Source of the DNA: Cutaneotrichosporon cavernicola
Lineage: Eukaryota > Basidiomycota > Tremellomycetes > Trichosporonales > Trichosporonaceae
NCBI RefSeq assembly: GCF_030864355.1
Contig: NC_083396.1
Span: forward strand, 558,001-622,000
Direction of reading: 5' to 3'
DNA: 64,000 nucleotides
Under the pieces are notes generated by a model that was given only the letters and a program-made list of their open reading frames with translations, made no database searches and had not been told where the DNA came from. The translations under genes were made by a program, and so were the position numbers. The stretch's first letter is position 1, and the number at the start of each line of letters is the position of its first letter. Of the stretch, positions 46,301 to 57,071 are shown one piece after another.

Positions 46301-46344
46301 AAGGGGCAAGAGGGAGGGGCAAGGAGGGGCAAGGAGGGGCAAGG
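46301..46344 (+). repeat. AAGGAGGGGC decamer repeat next to TATA
   Basis: Three to four copies of a 10-bp unit containing AGGGG, the stress-response element core, end directly at the TATATA of the aminotransferase promoter. Confidence 0.85.
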
Positions 46345-46350
46345 TATATA
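46345..46350 (+). promoter_or_regulatory. TATA box of the ornithine aminotransferase gene
   Basis: TATATA lies 58 bases before the ATG at 46403, abutting the AGGGG-containing decamer repeat. Confidence 0.65.
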
Positions 46351-46402
46351 CACGTCCAAAGGTGTTGACTTTCTCCATTATCCACTCATCTCTCTATACA
46401 CC

Positions 46403-48038
46403 ATGGCTCCCATCGCAACCACCTCGCCAGGCAAGGCGCACCTCTCGAGCGTCGACATCATGTCGCTCGAGGCTGACTACTCTGCGTGAGTGTCCCTTCT
46501 TTCCTCCTAGACTCACGCTAGCCACAACTATCACCCCCTCCCCCTTGTCATTGCGCGTGGAGACGGCGCGCGTGTTTGGGACCCCGAGGGAAACGAGTAC
46601 CTCGACTTCCTGGCTGCTTACAGCGCCGTTAACCAGGGTCACTGCCACCCCGACATTCGTGAGTACTACCGTGGAGATCCACTGTTCCGAGTCGAGTTGA
46701 GTCGCATGAGGGGAAGCGGGCTGCCAAGGCAATGTCTGAGATTTTGGTCGTGTGACTGGGTTGGTCTGACGACTAAATCGCTGGCGCTATTCACTAGGAC
46801 GTGTCAGGTGCCGCTCACCGCGATCGCCGCCTCGTTTCCACCCTCCAGTACCCTCCCCTCCCTCCTTCCCTTCCCCAAACAACCTGCTGACCCCAGTCAA
46901 CACCCTCATCCAGCAGGCGTCCACCCTCACCCTCTCCTCCCGCGCGTTCTACTCGACCGGCCTCGGTCCGTTCGCCAAGAAGGTGACTGAGTTGTTCGGC
47001 TTTGAGATGATGCTCCCCATGAACACTGGTGCCGAGGCCGTCGAGACGGCCATCAAGATCGCGCGCAAGTGGGGCTATGAGAAGAAGGGAATTGCTCCCC
47101 ACAAGGCCAAGGTCCTCTCTGTCGAGGGCAACTTCCACGGCCGCACGATCGGCATCATTTCGATGTCGACCGACGAGGATGCGCGCAACAACTTTGGCCC
47201 ATACCTCGAGAACGTTGGCCCAACCGTCAACGGCAAGACGATCCGCTACAACCACGCCGAGGACCTCGAGGCCGTCCTGAACGAGTGCGGCGACGAGGTG
47301 GCCGCGTTCCTCGTCGAGCCGATCCAGGGCGAGGCGGGCATCTTTGTTCCCGACGACGGATACCTCAAGCGGGTGCGCGAGCTGTGCACCAAGCACAACG
47401 TGCTGCTGATCTGCGACGAGATCCAGACCGGCCTCTGCCGTACCGGCAAGATGCTCTGCTACGAGTGGGACGGCATCAAGCCCGACATGGTCATTCTCGG
47501 CAAGGCTCTGTCGGGCGGCATGTACCCCGTCTCGTGCGTTCTTTCTTCCAAGGACATTATGCTCTGCATCAAGCCTGGAGAGCACGGTTCGACCTATGGT
47601 GGCAACCCTCTCGGCTGCGCTGTTGCTTCCACGGCTCTCGACGTTCTCGTCAAGGAGAACCTGGCTGAACGCTCGCTCAAGCTCGGCGAGATCTTCCGTG
47701 AGGGCGTCAAGGCTATCAACTCGCCGTTTGTCACCGAGGTTCGCGGGCGCGGGTTGTTCAACGGCGTCGTGATCGACCACTCCAAGTCGACCAAGGGCCG
47801 CACGGCTTGGGACCTGTGCCTCATCATGCTCTCCAAGGGTCTCGCGGCGAAGGTGACGCACGAGACGATCATCCGCTTTGCCCCGCCTCTTGTCATTTCC
47901 GAGGAGGACGTGCACAAGGCCGTTAACATCATCCGGGACTCGTTGGAGGTCTTTGACACGGTGAGTTTGAACAACTTTTCCTGTCAAGCAGTGCGCTGAC
48001 ATCAGATTGAGCCCCTCCCCTTCTCGGACCGCCACTAG
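46403..48038 (+). CDS. CAR2: Ornithine aminotransferase
   Basis: Exons are 46403-46485, 46522-46658, 46897-47960 and 48006-48038, giving 438 residues, the usual length. Class III aminotransferase features: [90 protein letters not shown], the PLP-lysine motif [14 protein letters not shown] and [18 protein letters not shown] and GMYPVS are typical of ornithine aminotransferase. It converts L-ornithine and 2-oxoglutarate to glutamate semialdehyde and glutamate in arginine breakdown, in the cytosol in fungi. Intron 2 is 238 nt, long for this genome. AGGGG repeats upstream suggest stress-linked control (inference). Confidence 0.96.
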
Positions 48039-48270
48039 ATGTGGCTCGGAGGCCGTCTGCTCGATTTTAGTGACCCAGGGCTCGTCTCACGGATTTATTC
48101 ATTGTACCATATTACAACCCAACCACATGTATTGGTAGTGGAGTAAACGCTGATTGTCGATCAGAGGATCGGTGGAGGGTTTGCTGACTGACATCAACCT
48201 AACGACTACTCAATCTTGCTTATGAACATGCATACAACATACAAAACAACCTCAACCTCGACTCGACTTA

Positions 48271-49853
48271 TCAACCCCCTCGGCGCAGCTTACGCCAGTG
48301 CTGGACGGCCCCCTGCGCACGCATCATGCCCTGCTCTTTCAGGTGCTCCTCGCTCCACTGAGGAATAGAGTTGAACGACATGCGAGCGGCCAAGACACGC
48401 CGCGCATCCTTCACCCACTTGTCCATCTGGCCGTTCAGGAAGTCGCGGATCGCCTTGGCATCTTGCGATGGGAGCTCGGCCAGAACCTCGTTCTTGACTT
48501 TGAGCGGGAGGTCGGTGTCGGCGGCCATGTTGGTCGCCTGCGGGGCCGCGTCGTTCTCGGTGGGCGCAAGACTTGGCTCCCTGGCGTTGGAAGGGGGATT
48601 CAGAGGTGTCGCTGAGTCATGGGTAACGTCTCCGCTTTGGCCTGGCTTGGAGGCCGCAGTGGGAACAGCGTGCGCGTCGTTTTCGCTGACCTGGACCCCG
48701 AAGTTCTGGGTGGCAGCGGCGGTGCTTGGCTCCGCTGCGTTGGGAGCGCTGTTGAGCGTCGCCGCTAGGTCCTGGTCCATGTCTCCGCTCTGAGCCGGTG
48801 CAGGAACGACGGTATGGTTGAGAGATACCTCGCTGTTCTCTGCATACGCTATGTCGGTTCTCTGCGTCGCTTGGCTCTGCAAGTGGTTCATTCCCCCTGG
48901 AACCTGCGACTCGAGTGTTGTGTCAGGAGCCCCCACCGCCTGTTCCCCTGTGTCCGAAATGGCCGCCTCGACGACTGGGTCCGCGTCTTGGGGACGGGCA
49001 CCGCGTTTGATTTGCTCACACCGTCGATACCCCTCCATCCAATCCTTTGCGAATGGCTCAATCCACGTCTGCATCTCCACACACTCCTTGTAGCACGCAG
49101 GCCCAATATTTGAACGAATGTGCTCGACCAGAGGCCCAAGATGTTCAATACCACTCACGCCCTGTTCGATGCGTTTGCGAATATAGGCCAAAGACTGAAA
49201 GGACGATGCCAGGCAATATCGCATGATGTGGCGATGGACTGCATCCTTGACCTCCTTGCGGAAGTGGGCGCGTAGTGATTCGAAAAGGTGGCGCGTCACC
49301 TTCTCGACATACCCAATAGGGTGGGTATGGCCTCCGACAGGAGACATGGCTTGGCAAAGAAGGTCAACGAGACGGGGGGTAAGGTTGATCACGAGGCGTT
49401 GCATGGCGAGAATTTTGCCATCCATCAGAATCTGGACATGCGCGATCGCCTTTTCGAGAAGAACGTCTTCTGGGTCCCGCTTGTATCCGACACATTCTTT
49501 TCCGTTGACCAGACACAGCGTACACTTTGCCCCACTGGGACGGACGCAGATCCCATTAACGGAGCAACAGCGGTTGCACAGATACTTTGCTGTCCTGATC
49601 ATACCTGGACACTTGTCAATACTAGACAGGGTGTTTAGGGCCTCAAGAATGTTACGATCGCGCTAGCGTTAATAAGGCAGGGGGCGGAACGTACTAGTTG
49701 ACTCTGGCCGAAGAGGGCGATGAGTTGGGTCGCCTGTGGCGCCAATAACGAGATGACGCACACGCCCGTTCCGGCGACAATCCTGTTGGCGGGGATAGGG
49801 ATGGTAACACTGTTGTCAGTGGGAGAGTGGGAGGCGACTTACTATTCTCGCAT
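48271..49853 (-). CDS. Family 1 paralog A: degenerate zinc-cluster protein
   Basis: Exons are 49853-49843 (11 nt), 49809-49695 (115 nt) and 49662-48271, giving 505 residues. Exon 2 encodes a hydrophobic/helical module (VTIPIPANRIVAG ... QATQLIALFGQSQL). Exon 3 opens with RNILEALNTLSS and then six cysteines: LCNRCCSVNGIC, AKCTLC and GKEC, spacing C-x2-C-x6-C-x7-C-x2-C-x6-C. The spacing is that of a Zn(II)2Cys6 cluster, but the Arg/Lys run that contacts DNA is absent. A helical middle, a low-complexity Ala/Thr/Asp-rich stretch and a tail with MDKWVKDARR follow. Two tandem paralogs lie directly upstream on the same strand with the same exon plan. I recognise no described family. Confidence 0.75.
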
Positions 49854-50516
49854 GGTTCAGGTGAGTTGAAGGCAAGTTGACTGCCAGAGGGCTGGCTCTT
49901 GTGTCCTACTTGGTGATGGTGAGTGGGGCGACTGCAAGGTGGATCCTGTATCCATCAGTTTCCAACATGCCACATCTCGCACCATCCCCTCGTGCCATCA
50001 TGTGCCACTCTGCCACTCCCCCAAATCAGCACTACATCTTCTTTCACGGGGATGGGGAGGAAGATCAAGAGGGCGAGAGCAGTTGCTATCGCTACCCGCT
50101 GACCAGTTTGCAGAGTGTCGTCCAGCGGCTGCGGACCAAAGATTGCTGCTTGACCAGCTCAACGGAACAGCTGTGTATATTGCACAAGGCAATCCTGGAG
50201 GAGCCGGGGACGTCCCCGGGTTGAACTAGCACGCCAAGAACTCGACTGCAATAAGGGCATGCATGCTACAGTATACAGAATCAAACGGTCCTGTACCATT
50301 ACGTTAGCGCTCGATAGCCCTCCATGCAAAGACTACGCGCCGTTGCCGCCATCCCAACCGGGTCCACCACGTCAACACTGGGGTATATTTCCTGGAGAGG
50401 GGTACATATTCCACTAGAGTTGTTAGAGAATGATTTCAATCAGTTTCATTCAAGAAACGAAGAGGGATGATACAGTACTCGTTTGATGTACCTTACAGTA
50501 TAAACACACTAGAAAC
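49854..50516. other. Spacer between family 1 paralogs A and B
   Basis: 663 bases between the start of A and the stop of B, both minus strand, so it should hold the promoter of A and the 3' end of B. No gene was seen. Confidence 0.4.
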
Positions 50517-51926
50517 TCAAAACCTCTTCCTCGGAAGTGCATACCACGCCTTAACGCCGTCGCGCGCGACCCGCTTGGCGTCCTCAACCAACTTCTTCTC
50601 CAGCTCATCCGTGAAGGCGGACACGTCGGCCGCGCTAATGGTCCGGCCACCCATGCCCCACGCATCGAGGCCCAGGTGGCCGTAGGGCGCCGATAAGAGG
50701 GCCTGGCGAATCGGCCAGGCCCAGGGGTTGAGTACGAGGTAAATGTGGTCCTTCTCCCACTTCTTCGCGAGGCTGTGTGGACGCTCTTCGAGCACCAGTG
50801 TCGCAACTCCACACTTGATGGCAGGGAGGCGATACAGGATCTTCTCCTTGGCTGCCTCCATTGCCTGCATGCTCTCCTCTGTAGCGGGAGCGAGGGGGAT
50901 TGGGTTCGCAATCGGGTCGGCCGATCCTCTGGGCTCCATGGCTCCATTCTCCACCCCGGCGCTTTGAGGTGCGATCACTTGTGAGTCTCTCTGTTCGTTA
51001 CGGATATTTGCGTTAAGAGCGCCCCGGGTACTATTCTCCAGGTCTATTCGCCGTGTCACTGATAACAGAAACAAAGCATGCTTCTCGAGATCCTCGTCCA
51101 TCTCAGGCGTCTCCTTGTCCCGCATCGCACCGAGAGCGTTGGCCGCCAGGGATGCCATCAAGCGGCAAGACTCTCCGTTCCACATCCCCTGTCCCACTTC
51201 CCGACGGATGACCGCCAGTACGTCAACTCCGTTCGTGGCAGAATAGAGCGAGATATGTCGCGGCAGCATCCGCTCCAGACGGTTAGATATCCGATTTGGG
51301 GCTCTCATCCGCATATAGTCTTTAACCAGCTCACTGGTCTGCTGCGCCATACGACCGACCTGCGCCACAAGAGACGGGAAGCGTGATTCGAGGAACGCAA
51401 TGCGGACGTCGATGTATTCGTTCGTTCCCGCGCCTAACTGCTCAATGGCCTTCATGATGACGTCGCAGCAAACTGTGTCGGCGTGGTCGTTCTGGTAGTC
51501 GGAACAGTCGTGCTGGTATGCAAGGCATCGGGCGCATTTGCCTACGCTTGAGCGGACGCAGTACTGGGCGGAATTCCGGCAGTGAGTACATTGCTCGTGT
51601 AAGCCGACCATAGTCCTGTCGGTTTGGGCAGCGGAGAGGATTTGGAGGGCGGCGAAGATGTCGTGGTCGCACTGCTGTCAGCAAAAGGTGGATTTGCGAA
51701 GAGGGCAGACATTCATCCACGTACCTCGTCGTTTCGTACCCCCAACAGGCCCATCAAGTCCTTAGCCTGCAGGACCAGGGAACTGAAAAACGAAAGCGTC
51801 GTCACCGGGCCTGCTTTGCTCGCGGGGATGAGGAGGGCGGTCCTAGAGTCAGTAAGGGGAGCATTCCGGTAAGACGAGGACCAACCTCGCGTTCGGATGA
51901 TGGTCAAGAGTGGCTTGCTGCTCCAT
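50517..51926 (-). CDS. Family 1 paralog B: degenerate zinc-cluster protein
   Basis: Exons are 51926-51886, 51842-51725 (118 nt) and 51674-50517, giving 438 residues. Exon 2 encodes TALLIPASKAGPVTTLSFFS and LVLQAKDLMGLLGVR. Exon 3 starts HDIFAALQILSAAQTDR and then the cysteine cluster EQCTHCRNSAQYC, GKCARC and QHDC, again C-x2-C-x6-C-x7-C-x2-C-x6-C and again without the basic recognition stretch. The helical middle contains FLESRFPSLVAQVGRMAQQT. The C-terminal part has LAKKWEKDHIYL, GHLGLDAWGMGG and a final helix before RKRF. Intron phases (2, then 0) match paralogs A and C. Function is unknown; a nuclear or protein-interaction role is only a guess from the cysteines. Confidence 0.75.
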
Positions 51927-52318
51927 TACAGAATCGCTGTGTCTAGGTTGACGTTGTTCGGTGGTCTTGTCGTAAGCGGACACACGCGCTCTTGAGGCAT
52001 GGTCACTGATGGTCCTGACACGGGCGGGTGGCGCTCGCACCTACTCCTGTGGCCATATGCCACATCACTCCTTTTACCCCTGGTGCCATCAGGTATTTCG
52101 CTGGAATTTCAGTGCGGCATCATTGGAAGGCAGGGGTAGATCTAGGAGAGCCGCACACTACATCATTCGCACCAGAGAATGTGGCCACCTGCGACGTGAG
52201 GTCTCCCCCAGCATTCGATCGATGATTCGCACACTTTCCAACCCCGACTAACTCGTAACGATCTTGACCAACCGCTAAACTAAATGCACAACATTACAAT
52301 ACTGTATATATACGCTAT
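51927..52318. other. Spacer between family 1 paralogs B and C
   Basis: 392 bases, expected to hold the promoter of B and the 3' end of C. No gene was seen. Confidence 0.4.
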
Positions 52319-53572
52319 CTACTGCCCTGCCGTTGCCTTCCACTCAGCAATGACTCCCCGAGCAAACTCAAGCGCCTCTTTCGCCAACCTCTCCCTTCCC
52401 TGGGCGGTCCAAGACGAGACGTGGTCCAGACCCAATGTAGGAACCCGCTCCTTGAACTTGTGCTTGATCTTCTGGATGATGTCCCTCTCCCACTTATCAA
52501 GTTTTTTTGGTAGATCGCGGCTCACCAACCACGCCAGTCCTGGGGTCATTGTGGCTTGAGAAAGCGCTGTCTCTTCGGCGGTTTCCTTAATCCCAGGCAG
52601 ACTAGCTATGTGCTTCTGCATGGCCTCTTGTCCCGAAACAGACATCTCGTTCCCCACTACCTCGGAGATGCTCGTGAGGGTTTCGAAGTCCGACTCCGTT
52701 TCGCAGTCCGACTCCTCTTCAAGGGTCTCCTCCAAATCCTGCCGAGCAAGCATCTGCACGAGCTTCGGGCCGTCCTCTTCCCACATTTGGCGGAAACTGT
52801 TTCCCACACCCTGTACAACGTGCTCCAGATCATCGACACTCTCTGCCCCCTTCCACATGAACGCACGCACGATGGCGAGTGCGTACGGGCCGAGCGTGGT
52901 GCGGTACTTTTTCTCGTGGTTTTCCAGGGCGTCCTGGACTATTGTTGGGATGTAGTCTGCCATGCGCATTTCAAAGTCGTGTGCCCACTCCTCGACAGAT
53001 TCATCACTCATGTCGTGAGCCATGTCGTCCGCGATCGCAGGGAGGATGGGGACGAGTTGTTGCAGATGAGCCCAAGCATAATCTCGCGCCTCGGAGCGCA
53101 TGTTCTCAAGAGCACGAGTGATGACCTTGTCGAGGAGTTGGGCGGCGTTGTCAGGCTCTTCTAGTGGAAGAGGGAGCGAACTGTCGGGGAAGTAGCATTC
53201 GTGTCCGATGCCCAAGCACCACGCACAGGGTCCCCGAGGGGTACGGATGCAGAGCTGGTCCGAGTCGAAGCGGAAGCACGCGACGCATGGTTGGCAGTTA
53301 ACCACGCTGAAGTCAAAAGGGACGTCAGAGAGGGCGGATAAGGCCGCGAGGATCTGGACGCCGCGCTTCTGTCAGAAGAGTAAAGAGGAAAACGTACGTT
53401 TCCACCAAGGGCCTTGAGGTGTGCGATTAGGGCTTGCGCTTGCGGAACAAGGCGGGAGATGATCGATATGCCGCCGCCTGATGTGGCCGAATTGGGAGGA
53501 ACGTAGAGGTGGGTCCTGTTGTCAGTCGGCTTGAATCCGGTTGACGTACGGCTCAAGTTCTGGTTCTTCCAT
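52319..53572 (-). CDS. Family 1 paralog C: degenerate zinc-cluster protein
   Basis: Exons are 53572-53550 (23 nt), 53515-53398 (118 nt) and 53368-52319, giving 396 residues. Exon 2 encodes THLYVPPNSATSGGGISI and ISRLVPQAQALIAHLKAL. Exon 3 starts VQILAALSALSDVP and has QPCVACFRFDSDQLC, GPCAWC and GHEC; here the second spacing is x8 rather than x6. The middle is acidic and helical. The tail has LDKWERDIIQKIKHKFKE, then PTLGLDHVSSW, which lines up with the LGLDAW and KW-KD motifs of paralog B. Exon 2 has exactly the same length as in B. The basic stretch of true zinc-cluster regulators is missing. Confidence 0.75.
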
Positions 53573-54230
53573 GGTTGAGGTTTCTCGCAGGAATGATTGG
53601 GGAAGCGGAGTTGGTGCGCTAGATCTTGTGGGATGAATGGTGATGCATTGGACACTGATGGTTGAAGCTCGCACCGTGACCCCTGCCATCAGGCAATATA
53701 CCACACTGCCACATTCCGTCAAAACTAACGCCACACATCTTTACAACACCAATTCGCACAGTAAAGCACCTGTACACCGCAATCACGTTACAGTACATTC
53801 CTCAGCTGTTACTTGGCCCACAAACTGACCCTTCGCTAAGATGATGGACAATCATGCTATCTTCTACAGTCCAGGAATCACTTCTCCCTCGGCGCGGAGG
53901 CGTTCCTCGATCATCTGCATTGGCATCCACCGCAAGACACAGAAGAGACATTCAGAACCTATTGGAAGATGAGAACCTTCCGTCTGTTCAGGTGTTGTGC
54001 CAACATTACGTAACCTGGGCAGTGGTGAGAACAAGAGTTGTGCTAGGAACTGAACTTGCAAGTCGAAGATTGCTGGTGACAGTGATGACGAGTGGGGACC
54101 ACACAGCAGTGACGACAGGGGCGTCTTTGACTCTGAGTCATCCCTCTTCCCATATGATACCCTTGCTCAACCCATCCTCATCCCCCTCTCTCACTCTCAC
54201 CACAGCCACACTCTCCACACTCCATCCAAG
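53573..54230. promoter_or_regulatory. Divergent spacer between family 1 C and family 2 D
   Basis: 658 bases between two divergent starts, with a CT-rich leader before 54231. A short minus-strand frame near 53864-53960 may be a relic. No gene was accepted. Confidence 0.35.
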
Positions 54231-54898
54231 ATGGACCAGTTCGTCCTCTGCCCAACGCGACTGACACCAGTCCCGCCGTCCCCAACCGCGACCAAGTCGC
54301 CGCCCTCTACGATAGCTGCGTAAAGAATGCCATGGCCCGTATACGAGCCAATAAAGGCAAGTATATCGGCGGCCGTGATCTTGTCCTGAGGCATTTCGCA
54401 ACAGTCATCGACGACGCAGTCGACACCGTCGCCGCGAAACATGGTCCAGGCTTAAAAGCCGCCAGCATCGACGTCGCACCGCTTGCTCATCGCCTCAAAA
54501 TCATGTGGCGCTGTAAATGGACCTCTCTCAAAGGGCCACTTCGAGAGGCCCTCGCGTATGCTATCGACCGGCGAATCGATGCCATCGAGGCCGAGTACGC
54601 CGACCTTTACTCTGAGTACGCTGCCATCTCAAGTATACCCGCCGAGGAGCTGGTTCGGGTTGAGAACGAAATCTTCCGCTCAGTCGATGAGATACTGGAA
54701 TCAGAGCGGCCGAAGATGCTTCATCGGGCAGAGAACGAGTTCAAGGACGCCCTCGTTGTTGAGATGGAGCTTGTGCTCCCCCCAAAATACACTTGTACCC
54801 TCCCGATCCGTCGGTGTAAGCCCCACGCAAGCGGAGCTGATGACAGCGTCTGTGTAGACCATGACGAAGCCAGGGGACAAGATGTGGGAGAGTTTTAA
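54231..54898 (+). CDS. Family 2 paralog D, intact member
   Basis: The first exon is 8 nt (54231-54238, ATG GAC CA), followed by a 32-nt intron with a CTGAC branch site, then 54271-54898. This gives 211 residues, or 200 if a possible 33-nt in-frame intron (GTGTAAG ... GATGACAG, about 54817-54849) is also removed. The protein is almost wholly helical: NRDQVAALYDSCVKNAMARI, a GGRDLVLRHFATVIDDAVDT segment, REALAYAIDRRIDAIEAEY, and an acidic amphipathic tail EIFRSVDEILESERPKMLH. The S/Q-C-V-K/D-x-A motif, the helical tail and the 8-nt start exon link it to the copies at 37349, 37818 and 39152. No known domain was recognised. Confidence 0.65.
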
Positions 54899-55687
54899 GC
54901 GAGACGGTGTTTCTAGAACGACGGGAGCGATGCCCGTCATGAGCAAGTAGCTAAGGAGAGAGTAATGGTTGAAAGTGTGCCTCGTCTCCATGCTGGGGTT
55001 TTGGGGAACAAGGCGGCCCGGCATCGAGTTAACGACTTCGAGACCGCGCTCGGGTTTGATGGGGGCTAGCGCTGCGCCGGCTACAGTCTAGTCAAAGTGA
55101 GTACCTTCTTAGTACCACTACTGATGCCCCAGCTTCCAGTTACGATCGAGGAAAGACTTGTGCTAAAGGACGAAGGAGTGAAAAGTGTATACGACGGGTC
55201 AAACGAGCGGAAGAGCCAGCCTGCCGTGCTCACAAATGGTCGAAGTGTGTGTGTGTGTGAAGGTGTAGACTTGGTTGTAGATATATCATAATGTAGCAGA
55301 GTTGAGCCAAGAAGTAGTTGTGCCGATTGGATCTTACGTCCCGACGAGATGGAGAAGTCATACAGAGAGTCCCGAGTCCGTGAGTCATGAGAAATGCCGA
55401 TCTCTCCAAACAGCAGCCGTCCAAGCTGCTCGATATCAAAGCGCTTGTCAAAATGCTGTGGTCGAGGTCCAATGCAACACCTGCTCTCATCCTGGGGGCT
55501 TCTGCATCAGGCAGACAACTGTTACGGCTACAAACAAACAAGAAGTCATCACGTGACTCATTCACTACCACCACCCCCATATACAGTATGGTCGGGAGGT
55601 TAAACAGGGGGATTTGGGTCAAACATGTAGCAGAAACAGCGGACGAAAGCCAACAAGGCGACTGGAAGATCTTCGAAACAGGGAAGA
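54899..55687. other. Intergenic, no gene seen
   Basis: Convergent 3' space of 789 bases. A short GT run occurs at 55248-55258. Open frames here lack support. Confidence 0.4.
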
Positions 55688-56842
55688 CTAACGAGGGAAC
55701 GACTTGTTTACCTTGAGGGTAGGGAGAACAGTCTCGAGATGGAACTGTGCACTTCCAAGGCGGTCGTGATACTGACGGAGCGAGAGAAACTCCACATTGG
55801 GTGAAATGCTGGAGCCATATGGTGAATGGCGCCGTCTCACAAGCCGCTCGAGGAACTCGCGAGCGGGGCTATGATAACCGCACCAGCGCTCTAGACCGAC
55901 CAGAGTGAATCGTATTTCGGAGCGACGCAGCACTGCGTCTACTACCACCGTCAGTCCGCGAGAGATCTTGCTGCCGATTTGGGCACAGTCCCTGCGGTTG
56001 TCGCGGTGGAGAATAAGGACGAACTCTGTCGCCTCGGAGCTGCCGTCGAGGATGTTGAGTGCAGACGTGGTGTGTGTGTACCTCTTGGCATACCACCAGT
56101 TCAGGACGTGGCGTTTGGCCTGGACGGGAGTGAGGATCGTTACGTGTTGTCCCACTTTTCCGTGATTGCGGACTGCATTGTTCGTGAAATAGACGGCCGT
56201 GTTGGCCGAGAGGAAATCAGGATCAAGTGTCGTGTTCTTGCCCCAGTCGCAGCGGACACGAACCAGCTCAGGCTTGAGCGACATTAGGAGGGACTGGAAA
56301 GAAGGACTGTCCGGGAGTGGGAATATGCAATCCAAGATTTGGGTCTGTTGTAGACAATCCGCAACGTTCAGGCCAGAGTTGTCCTGGTGGTTACTATGGT
56401 CGACGAGTTGGAGTGTGCTAAGGTTTAAGGCCAGATCATTGGGGTGGGAAGGAATTCGAAGCGTAGTGTGGGTAGGGAACGGGTCGAAGTACCAGGAAGC
56501 ATCGTTCTCACTATCGACGATTAAGTGTCGCCACAGGATAGCGTCCACTCGCCCACGAATCTCACGACTTGTCGACCGGAAGGCGGAGAGAGTAGCAGAG
56601 TCCGCTAGTTGAAGGATTCGGTCGAATATGAGCGGAAAAAGAGAGTGGTCGAGAGGGTAGAAGGGCCCCAGGCGAGAAGGAGAGAGGGTGGGAGAGGAAG
56701 GCTCGCTATTGGACCAGCAGCTGATAGTTGACGAAGAATCAATGGTAGAGGAAGAATCGATGTGGAGGAGGGACAAGTCATGTTCGATCCGTAGTTCGAG
56801 CATGGTGTGATCAGAACAACTGGGAAGGAAAATCGCAGACAT
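55688..56842 (-). CDS. F-box-like protein, lineage-specific
   Basis: A single exon encodes 384 residues from ATG 56842. A Ser-rich head with a duplicated IDSSSTI is followed at ~residues 63-100 by an F-box-like helix set (PLDHSLFPLIFDRILQLA, then FRSTSREIRGRVDAILWRHL). The rest looks like a solenoid or Rossmann-like repeat region (LALNLSTLQLVDHS, LLMSLKPELVRVRCDW, AVYFTNNAVRNHG, RFTLVGLERWCGY). F-box proteins select substrates for SCF ubiquitin ligases. Many copies of such weakly conserved F-box-like proteins are typical of this yeast group (from general knowledge). The short second ATG (MLELRIEHD) is an alternative start. Confidence 0.65.
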   Translation of the reverse strand: MSAIFLPSCSDHTMLELRIEHDLSLLHIDSSSTIDSSSTISCWSNSEPSSPTLSPSRLGPFYPLDHSLFPLIFDRILQLADSATLSAFRSTSREIRGRVDAILWRHLIVDSENDASWYFDPFPTHTTLRIPSHPNDLALNLSTLQLVDHSNHQDNSGLNVADCLQQTQILDCIFPLPDSPSFQSLLMSLKPELVRVRCDWGKNTTLDPDFLSANTAVYFTNNAVRNHGKVGQHVTILTPVQAKRHVLNWWYAKRYTHTTSALNILDGSSEATEFVLILHRDNRRDCAQIGSKISRGLTVVVDAVLRRSEIRFTLVGLERWCGYHSPAREFLERLVRRRHSPYGSSISPNVEFLSLRQYHDRLGSAQFHLETVLPTLKVNKSFPR

Positions 56843-57071
56843 TACGTGTCGACAGGAGTATGAGGAGACGTGGGTAAGTGGGTCAAGATGCTGTATTAGA
56901 AAATGGTGATGAGGTGAATACGAGAAGAAGAGATGAAGGTTTGAGCAATTTCAATGACGAAGGAAGGTAGCCACTGGTGGAGTGGAAACAGAAGCTTGCT
57001 ATGCCTGAGGCAGCTGACACGACAGACTCAGCCTCATAAACAGACGGTTCCCACTATCTAAATATTACGAT
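56843..57071. promoter_or_regulatory. F-box gene promoter / spacer
   Basis: 229 bases upstream of the F-box-like gene. It contains a CTAAATATTA element near 57056-57066 and no gene. Confidence 0.3.

Larger units (their letters stand above)
45653..46402 (+). promoter_or_regulatory. Promoter region of the ornithine aminotransferase gene
   Basis: 750 bases without a supported gene. The regulatory elements seen are the decamer repeat and TATA box listed separately. Confidence 0.4.

Noticed and set aside
46815..48035. 406-codon minus-strand open frame
   Set aside because: It is antisense to the ornithine aminotransferase exons, and its His/Val/Leu/Arg-rich composition is the mirror of that coding sequence.
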